DNA of 64,000 nucleotides from DAOUBP01 sp034432655 (GTDB taxonomy: Bacteria > Chloroflexota > Anaerolineae > CG2-30-64-16). The translations under genes and the position numbers were made by a program. The notes below the pieces were generated by a model, which saw only the letters and a program-made list of their open reading frames with translations, made no database searches and was not told the origin of the DNA. Positions 44,923-53,394 of the stretch are shown piece after piece. Numbering within the stretch: the stretch's first letter is position 1; each line of letters starts with the position of its first letter. The stretch spans positions 33,349 through 97,348 of the forward strand of contig DAOUBP010000162.1 of NCBI GenBank assembly GCA_034432655.1. Direction: 5' to 3'.

Positions 44923-46203
44923 ATGGGAAACTGCCTGGACCTGACCCTGGACGCCATTGCCCACGGTGGCGAGGCGATTGGCCATCACACAGGCAAGACG
45001 GTTTTTGTGCCGTATGCCATCCCGGGCGAGCGCGTTCGCGTCGAAATCGTGGAAGAAAAGGCGCGCTGGGCGCGTGGCCGGTTGGTTGAAGTGCTTGTCT
45101 CCAGCAGCGATCGGATAGCCCCGCCCTGCCCCTACTTCGGCCCAGGCCAGTGCGGCGGTTGCCAATGGCAACACATCGCCTACCCACGACAGGCGGAGCT
45201 GAAACAAGCCATTGTAGCCGATCAGCTGCGCCGCCTGGGCCGGATCAGCGACCCACCGGTGGCCGACATCGTCGCGTTGGCCGATCCGGCGGCACCCGAA
45301 GACGCCCCTCGCTTTCTGGCGTATGGTTATCGCAACCATGTGCAGTTTGCCCTGACGTCGGACGGACAAACCGGGTTCCGACGCACGGCCAGCCACGATG
45401 TCCTGCCAGTAGCGCGTTGCCTGCTCCTGCACGACTTGCTCGACGAACTGCACAGCGCTCTGGAGCTTGCAGATTTTCCGCTCCAGGAGATCAGCCTGCG
45501 GGCCGGGATCAACACCGGCGAGACTCTGATCCTCCTGGTCGGCGTCACAGAAGAACAACCCGAACTGGAGCTTAACCTGTCCGCAGCGGTCGCGCTGCGC
45601 ACCTCGCGCGGCCTCCAACCGTTGATCGGCCATCCCTGGCTGACCGAGGAGGTGCTGGGGCGACGTTACCGCGTCTCGGCCGAAAGTTTTTTCCAGGTGA
45701 ACACGGTGGGGGCTGCTGCGTTGGTAGAGCTGGTGACCGCTTATGCGGACGTGCGGCCGGGAGACGTGGTCCTGGACGCCTATTGCGGTGTGGGCCTGTT
45801 CTCCCTGCCGCTAGCCGACAGGGCAGGCAAGCTGATCGGCGTGGAAGAGGCGCCTTCGGCTTGCGATGACTTCGCGTTCAACGCGCGCGACCTGGACAAC
45901 GTCGAACTGCATGAAGGGCCGGTCGAGGCGGTGTTGCCTGCACTGCAAACAGCAGGACAGCATATAGACGTGGCAGTGATGGATCCGCCCCGCGCGGGAG
46001 CCGGGCAGGAAGTAATCACCCAACTGGCAGCACTGGCGCCCCGGCGTATTGTGTACGTCTCTTGTGATCCTGCTACCCTGGCGCGCGATGCCGTTCACCT
46101 ATCGCAGGCAGGTTTCCACCTGGTTGAAACGCAGCCGGTTGATCTCTTCCCGCAGACGTTTCATGTGGAGACAATCGCCCTGTGGGAAAGTTTGGCCACG
46201 TGA
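44923..46203 (+). CDS. Class I SAM-dependent RNA uracil-5-methyltransferase (RumA/TrmA family)
   Basis: A 426-residue methyltransferase. An N-terminal TRAM domain (about 1-60) is followed by a 4Fe-4S motif CPYFGPGQCGGCQWQHI and a later Cys (VARCLL). The Rossmann part has VLDAYCGVGLFSLPLA, VMDPPRAGAG and the nucleophile Cys in YVSCDPATLARD. It forms m5U in 23S rRNA or tRNA; the exact site is uncertain. GGGGAG precedes the ATG, 12 bases after the PEP-binding gene. Confidence 0.92.
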   Translation: MGNCLDLTLDAIAHGGEAIGHHTGKTVFVPYAIPGERVRVEIVEEKARWARGRLVEVLVSSSDRIAPPCPYFGPGQCGGCQWQHIAYPRQAELKQAIVADQLRRLGRISDPPVADIVALADPAAPEDAPRFLAYGYRNHVQFALTSDGQTGFRRTASHDVLPVARCLLLHDLLDELHSALELADFPLQEISLRAGINTGETLILLVGVTEEQPELELNLSAAVALRTSRGLQPLIGHPWLTEEVLGRRYRVSAESFFQVNTVGAAALVELVTAYADVRPGDVVLDAYCGVGLFSLPLADRAGKLIGVEEAPSACDDFAFNARDLDNVELHEGPVEAVLPALQTAGQHIDVAVMDPPRAGAGQEVITQLAALAPRRIVYVSCDPATLARDAVHLSQAGFHLVETQPVDLFPQTFHVETIALWESLAT

Positions 46204-46220
46204 GACGGCTGTGCTACAAT
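46192..46220 (+). promoter_or_regulatory. Promoter of the tyrosine-kinase gene
   Basis: TTGGCC (46192-46197), 17-base spacer, TACAAT (46215-46220). It overlaps the end of the methyltransferase gene. Confidence 0.6.
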
Positions 46221-46284
46221 TGAACCCAAGCTGGTGGGATGACGACGGATCATGCCATCAGGGGTCTGTTTTGTGGAGCAGAGG

Positions 46285-47907
46285 ATGGAACTACGTCAGT
46301 ATGTTGCGCTAATCAGAAAATGGCTCTGGCTGATTGTCCTGTGTACTGTGGTGGCAGCCGCGGCGGCCTACGTGGTCAGTCGCAACAGCCAGAAAATATA
46401 CCAGGCCTCGGCCACGTTGATGGTCAACCAGGCCGCGAATCCTTCCGGTTCTACCGCTTACTCGGACATTTTGACCAGTGAACGCCTGGCACGCACTTAC
46501 GCCAACCTGCTGACCAGCCGTCCGGTGCTCGAAGAGACGGCTAACCGGCTGGGCATCCCGGCCCGCGGCCTGGAACGCAGCATCAACGTCACACCGGTAC
46601 GTGATACGCAGCTCCTGACGATTAAAGTCGAGGGGGCTGATCCGGCCCTGGCGGCGGCGATCGCCAACACCTTGCCACAAGTTTTCATCGAACAAAATCG
46701 CGAGTGGCAGTTGGGGCGGGTCCTTGAAGCACGCGCCACGCTGGAAGAAGAGATCAACAATACACTGAACGATATCGCCCGCACTCAACAGGAGCTGAAA
46801 GCGGCGACCGATGACGCCACGCGCACCCGCCTGGAAACCAGCCTGGCGCAGTATCGCACCACCTATTCCAGTTTGGTGGCCAGCTATCAGCAGGCTAAGT
46901 TGACAGAGAGTCAATCCATCAACAATATCGTCATCGCCGAGCCGGCCACTGTCCCGGTTGTCCCCATTCGACCGCGCACTACCACCAACACGCTGCTGGC
47001 CGCAGTGGTCGGTGTGATGATCGCGTTGGGCGCTGCGTTTCTGATCGAGTACCTGGACGACACGGTAAAGACGCCGGACGACATCAACCGGGTCAGCGGC
47101 CTCTCGACCCTGGGCGCGATCGCGCGGTTGAAGGATACTGGTGGCGCCCGTCAGCTGATCGCCTGGCTGCGCACAAAAGCCCCTGAGACAGAAGCCTATC
47201 GCACCCTGCGCACCAATATCCAGTTTTCTAGCGTGGATAAACCGATCCGTACATTGCTGGTCACCAGCTCAAGCCCTGGGGAAGGCAAAAGCACCACCAC
47301 TGCCAACCTTGCAGTGGTGCTCGCGCAAACCGGACAGCGTGTGGTCGTGGTGGATACAGACTTGCGCCGGCCTGTACAGCATAAAATATTCGGCGTACCG
47401 AACAACACCGGCCTGACCACAGCATTGCTGAACGGCGATAGCATCCACCTGGACGGCCATCTGCAGCCCACGGAGATCGAGAACCTGCAAGTACTGACCA
47501 GCGGCCCTATTCCGCCCAACCCATCCGAACTCCTTGGCTCGCACCGCATGTCGAGGCTGATCGAGACCCTCTCCCAACAGGCCGACATCATCCTCTTCGA
47601 CAGCCCGCCGGTGCTGGCCGTCACCGACGCCGCCGTCCTGGGACGCCAGGTGGATGGTGTGCTGCTGGTGGCAGATGCCGGGACGACCCGGGAACATGCC
47701 CTGGCCAATGCCGCAGAGGAATTACGCAAGACGGGCGCCAATGTCTTGGGCGTCGCTCTAAACCGGCTGGATGCTCGTCGCGGCGGTTATTATTACTATT
47801 ACTACTATTACTACACCGATGAGAGCGGCGAACGCCGACGTCGCTCGGACGTCGAAAACGTCAACCTGTCCAGGTTGAGGCTGCCCTGGCAGCGTAAGGC
47901 CGCTTGA
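46285..47907 (+). CDS. Polysaccharide co-polymerase/bacterial tyrosine kinase (Wzc-like)
   Basis: A 540-residue fusion of a Wzz chain-length domain and a BY-kinase, from ATG 46285 (GGAG upstream; ATG 46252 possible). Two membrane helices flank the Wzz part (LWLIVLCTVVAAAAAYVV and NTLLAAVVGVMIALGAAF). The kinase has Walker A SSSPGEGKSTTT, Walker A' VVVVDTDLRRP and Walker B ILFDSPP. Autophosphorylation is expected on a run of nine Tyr at residues 502-510. It controls export or length of a capsule or exopolysaccharide; no glycosyltransferases are adjacent. Confidence 0.93.
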   Translation: MELRQYVALIRKWLWLIVLCTVVAAAAAYVVSRNSQKIYQASATLMVNQAANPSGSTAYSDILTSERLARTYANLLTSRPVLEETANRLGIPARGLERSINVTPVRDTQLLTIKVEGADPALAAAIANTLPQVFIEQNREWQLGRVLEARATLEEEINNTLNDIARTQQELKAATDDATRTRLETSLAQYRTTYSSLVASYQQAKLTESQSINNIVIAEPATVPVVPIRPRTTTNTLLAAVVGVMIALGAAFLIEYLDDTVKTPDDINRVSGLSTLGAIARLKDTGGARQLIAWLRTKAPETEAYRTLRTNIQFSSVDKPIRTLLVTSSSPGEGKSTTTANLAVVLAQTGQRVVVVDTDLRRPVQHKIFGVPNNTGLTTALLNGDSIHLDGHLQPTEIENLQVLTSGPIPPNPSELLGSHRMSRLIETLSQQADIILFDSPPVLAVTDAAVLGRQVDGVLLVADAGTTREHALANAAEELRKTGANVLGVALNRLDARRGGYYYYYYYYYTDESGERRRRSDVENVNLSRLRLPWQRKAA

Positions 47908-47922
47908 GCAATACGTTCATCG

Positions 47923-47952
47923 GGGGCTGCCAGGCTGAGTTCTGGCAGCCCC
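47923..47952 (+). promoter_or_regulatory. 11-bp perfect hairpin in front of the ABC-2 permease start
   Basis: GGGGCTGCCAG (47923-47933) pairs with CTGGCAGCCCC (47942-47952), loop 8. It has no T-tract and ends 10 bases before ATG 47963, covering the expected ribosome site. It may separate expression of the kinase and the permeases. Confidence 0.6.
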
Positions 47953-47962
47953 ACAACTCTCT

Positions 47963-49072
47963 ATGGCCTTCTCAATCTATCGCCTGCTGGCTATCACCGT
48001 CAAAGAATTGCGCCACATCACGCGCGATGTACGCATCTTCTTTTTAGTTACACTCTCGCCGGCTTTCCTGCTCCTTGTACTGGCGAACATCTTTGCCCTG
48101 GATGCCGGCAATGCCACGGTGGCATGGCTGGATTACGATCGCACCCCCACCTCCCGCGCTTATCGGGCCGCGATCACCGCCGACGGCACCTTCCGCATTA
48201 CCGAAATCGTCGAGACCTATCAGGCGGTCGAAACAGCCCTGGCGCAAGGCCGGGTGGATGTGGCGCTGATCATCCCTGCCGGCTTCGAGGCCGATCTGCT
48301 GCGCGGCGTCCGGCCGGCCGTGTTGCAGGCAACGGCCGACGGCACGGATGCCATCATCGCTTCGCAGTTTCTGGGCAACCTTTCGGCGCGCACTGCGGCC
48401 TTCGGTGCGACGCTGACCGGGACATCTGGGCGCCTGGAGGCGCGCAGGAGAGCCTGGTACAACGGCGAGCTGAAGTCGCTTTGGAGTATGGTGCCAGGCC
48501 TGGTGGCCATTGTGTTGATCCTGCCGTCTCTGGCGTTGACGTTGGCGGTGACCCGCGAAGGAGAGGTCGGCACGCTCGAAGCGTTGATTGCCTCGCCGGT
48601 ACGCGGGACCGAGTTCCTGTTGGGCAAGCTGATAGCTTACATCCTCAGCGGTGTGGTCAGCGCAGGGCTGACAGTCGCCGCGGCCATCGCCTGGTTTGGC
48701 GTGCCGTTCCGCGGCAGCCTGCCGCTATTCTTGCTGTTAACCGTGGATTTTTTCCTGGCCTGTATGGGGGTCAGCCTGTTGATCGCCCAGTTCGTCCCTA
48801 GCCAACAGACCGCCATGCTGATGGTGCTCTTCGTCTTCTTTGTGCCGGCCTTCTTCGTCTCCGGATTGATTCAACCGGTGAACTCCGACTCAACGGCTTC
48901 GCTTGCCGTCTCTTACGCGCTGCCCTCCACCCATTTCATCGCTATTGCGCGCGCCCTCTTTCTGAAAGGCACTGCGCTGGACGGCCTGACCTTCCACGCC
49001 GGCATGTTGGCCCTCACCGGCGCTGTGGGGACGTTGGCCAGCCTGGCCGTCTTCCGTAAACGCATCGGTTGA
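47963..49072 (+). CDS. ABC-2 type transporter permease
   Basis: A 369-residue permease of the YhhJ/ABC-2 class. One N-terminal helix (FLVTLSPAFLLLVLANIF) is followed by a large outside domain (to about 165), then five helices such as PGLVAIVLILPSLALTLAV and MLMVLFVFFVPAFFVSGLI. It contains the conserved TREGEVGTLEALIASPV coupling region. Its partner is most likely the permease 6 bases downstream. No ATP-binding subunit is adjacent. No Shine-Dalgarno is apparent because the site falls in the hairpin. Confidence 0.88.
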   Translation: MAFSIYRLLAITVKELRHITRDVRIFFLVTLSPAFLLLVLANIFALDAGNATVAWLDYDRTPTSRAYRAAITADGTFRITEIVETYQAVETALAQGRVDVALIIPAGFEADLLRGVRPAVLQATADGTDAIIASQFLGNLSARTAAFGATLTGTSGRLEARRRAWYNGELKSLWSMVPGLVAIVLILPSLALTLAVTREGEVGTLEALIASPVRGTEFLLGKLIAYILSGVVSAGLTVAAAIAWFGVPFRGSLPLFLLLTVDFFLACMGVSLLIAQFVPSQQTAMLMVLFVFFVPAFFVSGLIQPVNSDSTASLAVSYALPSTHFIAIARALFLKGTALDGLTFHAGMLALTGAVGTLASLAVFRKRIG

Positions 49073-49078
49073 GGACAT

Positions 49079-50194
49079 ATGTGGCACCGCATCTGGAGCC
49101 TGGCGACCAAAGAATTCCTCCAGCTGACGCGCGATCGGCTGATGGTCACTTTTTTGATCCTGTTGCCCGTGTTGCAGCTGGTGCTGTTGGCGCAGGCAAC
49201 AGGCCAGGGCGTGCGCAGGCTGTCGCTGGCTGTGGCCGACCTGGATCAAACAGCGCTCAGCCGCAATTTGATCCAGGCGTTCGACAACGCGCCGGAGCTG
49301 ACATGGCGTTACGCGCCGGCCGACACAAAAGCTCTGACTGCCCTGGTCGAAGAGGGCAGGGTCGTAGCAGGCGTGGTCATCCCATCCGGTTTCGGCGCCG
49401 CATTAATGGCCGGCAAGGCTGTGCCTCCCTTGCAAGTGCTGGTAGACGGCAGCAACACAGTGACCGCGGCAACCGCACAATCGGCAGTGGAAAGCGTGTT
49501 GAGCGCCTACGGGGCGCGGCTGGCGCGCGAGCGCGGTGTGCTAACCGCGCCCGGGATTGAGCTGCGCACAGACGTGCGTTACAACCCAGGGCTCAACGCG
49601 CGGCTTTTCACCATCCCGGCGCAAATGGGCTTCATCGTCTACCAGGTCACCCTGGCCGTAGCTTCATTGACCCTGGCCCGAGAACGTGAGCTTGGCACAC
49701 TGGAACAGCTCCTGGTGATGCCGTTGCGCCGCTTTGAACTGATCACCGGCAAAGCCGTCCTGGCGTGGCTGATCGGCGGGTTGAATTTCCTGTTGATGTA
49801 TGCTGTGGTGGTGTACGGCTTTAGGATTCCGATGCGGGGCGTTTTTAGCCTGTTGTTGGGCTGCAGCTTGTTGTTTGTGGCGGTCGAGATCGGCTACGGG
49901 GTGATCATCTCCAGCCTGGCTCGCACGCAGCAGCAGGCCATCCTGTACGTCTTCCTGCTGGCCATGCTCGACGTGGCCCTGAGCGGCTACCTGGTGCCGG
50001 TGAAGAACATGCCGGCCCTCTTTCAGGCCGCTGCTCAGCTCTCGCCCCTCCAACACTACCTGGTCATCGTACGCGGCATCATGTTGAAAGGCGCAACCCT
50101 GCCCCTGATCTGGCCCCAGGCCGCCGCCCTGGCCGGGATCGGGGCTGTGGTGGGTCTGGTTGCCCTGCAGACGGCCACCAGGCGGCTGGAGTAG
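49079..50194 (+). CDS. ABC-2 type transporter permease
   Basis: A 371-residue paralogue of the upstream permease with the same layout: N-terminal helix (VTFLILLPVLQLVLLAQ), outside domain, and five C-terminal helices. The coupling segment is LARERELGTLEQLLVMPLRR. With the neighbour it would form a heterodimeric exporter for a drug, lipid or polysaccharide. The ATPase must be encoded elsewhere. It starts 6 bases after the previous stop. Confidence 0.88.
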   Translation: MWHRIWSLATKEFLQLTRDRLMVTFLILLPVLQLVLLAQATGQGVRRLSLAVADLDQTALSRNLIQAFDNAPELTWRYAPADTKALTALVEEGRVVAGVVIPSGFGAALMAGKAVPPLQVLVDGSNTVTAATAQSAVESVLSAYGARLARERGVLTAPGIELRTDVRYNPGLNARLFTIPAQMGFIVYQVTLAVASLTLARERELGTLEQLLVMPLRRFELITGKAVLAWLIGGLNFLLMYAVVVYGFRIPMRGVFSLLLGCSLLFVAVEIGYGVIISSLARTQQQAILYVFLLAMLDVALSGYLVPVKNMPALFQAAAQLSPLQHYLVIVRGIMLKGATLPLIWPQAAALAGIGAVVGLVALQTATRRLE

Positions 50195-50249
50195 CCGCGG
50201 GTCGCTTTCTGTCGTGCCGGGCGATGAGTGAAGTCATCAATGGCCGTCC

Positions 50250-50365
50250 ACAAATGATTGCACGAATGGCCGCCCACCCTGGCCTGGCCGCCAGGGCAGG
50301 CGAAAGGAGTCACGAATGCGCGAATGGTGGGGCGCATGATTCGTGCATTCGTGGGGGATTCGTGG
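50250..50365. repeat. CGAATG/ATTCGTG short repeats
   Basis: Words such as CACGAATG, GCGAATGG, GATTCGTG and CATTCGTGG recur in both senses, a degenerate relative of the arrays at 29.25 and 51.88 kb. Confidence 0.55.
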
Positions 50366-50601
50366 ACGGCACTCCCCCGGCTCCGCATCTTCTCGTTGGC
50401 CTGTACACTTTGGGCTGCGCCCTCAGTGGGCTAAGTGCAAGCGCTGGTGGATCACTTGGCGCGTATGTTGCCATTCCGACAGCACCGCGTCCAAGTCCGG
50501 TTCACCGGGCGCTACCAGGTAGCCCGATCCATGCATGGTCGGGCGGGCCGGCGTGACTGCACACGCGACGGGTGACGGGAGGCCGGTGGCGGCCCGGATC
50601 G

Positions 50602-50649
50602 CCCGGCGATGAAGTCGCCGGGCTGCCGAACGGCGCCCGCTCAAGCGGG
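50602..50649. repeat. REP-like double hairpin
   Basis: CCCGGCGA (50602-50609) pairs with TCGCCGGG (50615-50622), and CCCGC (50636-50640) with GCGGG (50645-50649). The CGGGCTGCCGAACGGC between them is nearly repeated as CGGGCTGTCGAACGGC at 53335-53350. It lies just after the glcDE stop. Confidence 0.65.
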
Positions 50650-50681
50650 CTGGAATGGCCACAAGCAAACCACATGACCCA

Positions 50682-53276
50682 CTAGACAATAAACGCGCCG
50701 GGGTTGAACAAGCCCTGAGCATCCCAGCAGGCCTTCAGCCGGCGCATCAGGCCCAGGCTTTCGGGTGTATATCCCCACGGGTCAAGATCACCGCTGGCGG
50801 CCAGGGGTGCCGAGCTCCCCAGCACGACAGCATAACCGCCCATGGCCAGGGCGGCACGACGGACGGGCGCAACCGCGGCCCCGCGGATGTACAGCAAACC
50901 GTTGGCGATATCGGCGACGAAGCTCGTCTTTTCCAGGTCCGGCGCCACTTCTACCACGAACCGGGACAGATCTTTGACCGCAACGCCGGCCCGCATGACG
51001 ACTTCGTCCCGAGCTGCGGTCAGGAACTCAGCCCATACATCGCTGCCCGAAGGCGCGTCCAACTGCGAGAGGCCCCCCGCGCCGGCCGATTGGAGAACCG
51101 TGCGCGCCTGCGCCAGCTCGGCCTCCACATCCTCGGGCATCCCTTCGGCCGTGTAGATCAGCGCGTAGGGCGTGGAGACGGCCGGGACGTCGCACCCCTT
51201 GCACAGCACCAACGCCGAGGCCACCAGGCAGATGCGCAACAGCTGGGTGCCCCAGGTCAGGCCTTGGGCCAGGGTCTCCACCGGAGCGATCAGGCTGGCG
51301 CGTGCCCGGGGCAACGGGGCCAGCTTCAGGGTCACGTCGGTCAACAGGCCCAGGACACCATGCGAGCCGACGAACAGCTTGGGCAGGTCATAGCCGGCCA
51401 CGTTCTTCACCACCGGCCGGCCAGCGCGGATGATGCGGCCGTCGGGCATCACCACTGTAGCCGCCAGCACCAGGTCGCGCACGGCGCCATAGCGCATGCG
51501 CAGCGGCGCGTTGAAGCTGGTCGCCGCAATACCGCCCAGGGTAGAATCTGCCCACGGCGAGACCAACGGCACCCACATCTTATCGCGATGTAGCTCTCCC
51601 TGCAACTCCGAGAGGGAGGTACCCGCGGCCACCGTCACATACAAGTCGTCCAGAGAGTAGGTCTGGATGCCGCGCAGGTCCCGGGTGGACAGGGTGACGG
51701 GCAACGCAGGCAATCCTGCCGATTTGGTGCCGCCTCCGCGCACGCGGACAGCCTGGCCGTCGGCGATGCAGGCACGGATGAAGTCGGCGGCGTCAGGAGT
51801 GCTGCGTATTGCGTATTGCGTACTGCGTACTGCGTAGTCCGTAATCCGTAGTCCGTGGTCCATGCTGCGGGGTTCGCCGATTCGCCCATTCGCTGATTCG
51901 TCCGGCAGTATCTTCCCCGGGTTGAGGATGTTCTGCGGGTCGAAGACCTCCTTGATCTCCCGCATGACGGCCAGTTCGTCGGCGTTGTACATCAGCGGCA
52001 TGAACTGGCGCTTCTCGCTGCCCACCCCGTGTTCGCCGGTGATGCTGCCGTTCTGATCGGCGCAGAATTGCATGAAGGCCTGACCGACGCGCATGACCCG
52101 CTCCAGCAGTGCCTTGTCCTTGGGATCGGGGATGAGGATGAAGGGGTGCAGGTTGCCGTCGCCGGCGTGGAAGACATAGCCCACCCGCAGCCCCTCGGCC
52201 TCACAGAGTTGGTTGACCGCGGCCAGCGTCTCGGCCAGCTTCGAGCGCGGCACGGTGCCGTCCACCAGATAATAAGCGGGCGCCAGCCGCGCCATAGCGC
52301 CGGCCGCGCTCTTGCGGCCGTACCAGATCTTATCCCGCTCCTCGGCCGACTGGGCGATGCGCATGCTACGCGCCTCGTGGGCCTGCAAGATGGCCGCAAT
52401 CTCCTCGATCTGCGGCCCGACACTTTCGGGATACCCGTCGGCCTCGATGATCAGCGCGGCACCGGCCTCCACCGGCAACCCGGCATGGGCAAAGTCCTCG
52501 ATGATGCGCATGATCTTCTGGTCCATCATCTCCATGGTGGCAGGCACCAGGCCGCGGGCGATCACCGCCGAAACCGCCCGGCCGGCAGCCTCCACAGAGT
52601 CGAAGGACGCCATCATCGTCTTCACCGCCAGGGTGTTGCGCAACAGGCGGGCGCTGGCCTGGGTGATCAACCCCAGGGTGCCCTCGCTGCCTGTCAACAA
52701 CCCCACCAGGTCGAACTCCGGGTAGTCCAGCGCCCGGCCGCCCAGATGGACCACCTGGCCGTCCGCCAGGACGACCTCCAGGCCGGTGATGTAGTTGGTG
52801 GTCACGCCATACTTGAAGCAATGCGGTCCGCCGGCGTTCTCGGCAATGTTGCCGCCCAGGGTCGCGGTGCGGCCGCTGGCCGGGTCGGGCGGGAAATAAA
52901 GGCCCTTGCTCTTGGCCAGCTCGTCCAGCACCAGGTTCACCAGGCCGGGTTCCGCGACGATGCTGCGGCCTGCCTCGTCGAACTCCAGCAGCCGGTTCAT
53001 GCGCGAGAAGCCGACGATGACCCCGCCGTGCTCAGCCACGGCGCCGCCGGAAAGCCCGGTGCCCGCCCCGCGCGCGATCAAAGGGACCCCGGTGCGCTGC
53101 GCCCAGCCGACAATCTTGACCACATCGGCTGTGGTGCGGGGCAAGACCACCGCGTCGGGCACCCCGCGATCCAGGCTCGCGTCCTGTTCGTAAGTCATGA
53201 GCTCAATGGGGTTGGTGATCACCAGCCCTGGGCTCAAAAGGTTCTGTAGTGTTTGTAGATCATTCTGTTTCAACAT
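50682..53276 (-). CDS. Fused GlcD-GlcE glycolate/2-hydroxyacid oxidase, two FAD domains
   Basis: An 864-residue fusion. Residues 1-457 are a complete GlcD: FAD-binding PCMH domain (RGAGTGLSGGAVAEHGG, NIAENAGGPHCFKYGVT, TGSEGTLGLIT) and a C-terminal catalytic domain with HAGDGNLHPF and GSITGEHGVG. Residues about 500-864 are a GlcE-like second FAD domain (VRVRGGGTKSAG, VTVAAGTSLSELQGEL, VKNVAGYDLPKLFVGSHGVL). The linker, about 458-492, is coded by short repeats. The complex oxidises glycolate or lactate with GlcF. It is the last gene of the operon. Confidence 0.92.
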   Translation of the reverse strand: MLKQNDLQTLQNLLSPGLVITNPIELMTYEQDASLDRGVPDAVVLPRTTADVVKIVGWAQRTGVPLIARGAGTGLSGGAVAEHGGVIVGFSRMNRLLEFDEAGRSIVAEPGLVNLVLDELAKSKGLYFPPDPASGRTATLGGNIAENAGGPHCFKYGVTTNYITGLEVVLADGQVVHLGGRALDYPEFDLVGLLTGSEGTLGLITQASARLLRNTLAVKTMMASFDSVEAAGRAVSAVIARGLVPATMEMMDQKIMRIIEDFAHAGLPVEAGAALIIEADGYPESVGPQIEEIAAILQAHEARSMRIAQSAEERDKIWYGRKSAAGAMARLAPAYYLVDGTVPRSKLAETLAAVNQLCEAEGLRVGYVFHAGDGNLHPFILIPDPKDKALLERVMRVGQAFMQFCADQNGSITGEHGVGSEKRQFMPLMYNADELAVMREIKEVFDPQNILNPGKILPDESANGRIGEPRSMDHGLRITDYAVRSTQYAIRSTPDAADFIRACIADGQAVRVRGGGTKSAGLPALPVTLSTRDLRGIQTYSLDDLYVTVAAGTSLSELQGELHRDKMWVPLVSPWADSTLGGIAATSFNAPLRMRYGAVRDLVLAATVVMPDGRIIRAGRPVVKNVAGYDLPKLFVGSHGVLGLLTDVTLKLAPLPRARASLIAPVETLAQGLTWGTQLLRICLVASALVLCKGCDVPAVSTPYALIYTAEGMPEDVEAELAQARTVLQSAGAGGLSQLDAPSGSDVWAEFLTAARDEVVMRAGVAVKDLSRFVVEVAPDLEKTSFVADIANGLLYIRGAAVAPVRRAALAMGGYAVVLGSSAPLAASGDLDPWGYTPESLGLMRRLKACWDAQGLFNPGAFIV
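51801..51905. repeat. Short tandem repeats coding the GlcD-GlcE linker
   Basis: GCGTATT/GCGTACT heptamers (51801-51836) with decayed GTAGTCC/GTAATCC units (to about 51860), then ATTCGCC-type units (51882-51905), lie in frame within the fusion gene. They add about 35 residues between the two FAD enzymes. Confidence 0.85.
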
Positions 53277-53305
53277 CCGATTCCTCGCTGTCCCGACAAT
53301 ACCCT

Positions 53306-53369
53306 CTTCGTAGTGTCAATTTCATCAATCATCCCGGGCTGTCGAACGGCTAGAGCCGTGACTACGAAG
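53306..53369 (-). repeat. Nested palindromes between glcF and glcDE
   Basis: CTTCGTAGT (53306-53314) and ACTACGAAG (53361-53369) form an outer 9-base stem around a perfect 14-base palindrome ACGGCTAGAGCCGT (53346-53359). The element includes CGGGCTGTCGAACGGC, shared with the 50.6-kb hairpin, so it is probably a REP-type repeat. Confidence 0.65.
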
Positions 53370-53394
53370 GTCTTCATCCGCCCTGGTGCTGCGC

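Larger units (their letters stand above)
50195..50681. other. Gene-free interval with repeats and palindromes
   Basis: This 487-base gap lies between the ABC permease (+) and glcDE (-), so it should contain the ends of both units. It contains CGAATGG/ATTCGTG-type short repeats and REP-like hairpins. A short minus-strand open frame ending at 50423 (MHGSGYLVAPGEPDLDAV and on) looks like a gene remnant but is too short to assign. Confidence 0.6.

Noticed and set aside
50423..50722. A 99-residue minus-strand open frame
   Set aside because: It overlaps the end of glcDE and a REP-like hairpin; only its last 37 residues look protein-like, so at most a remnant.
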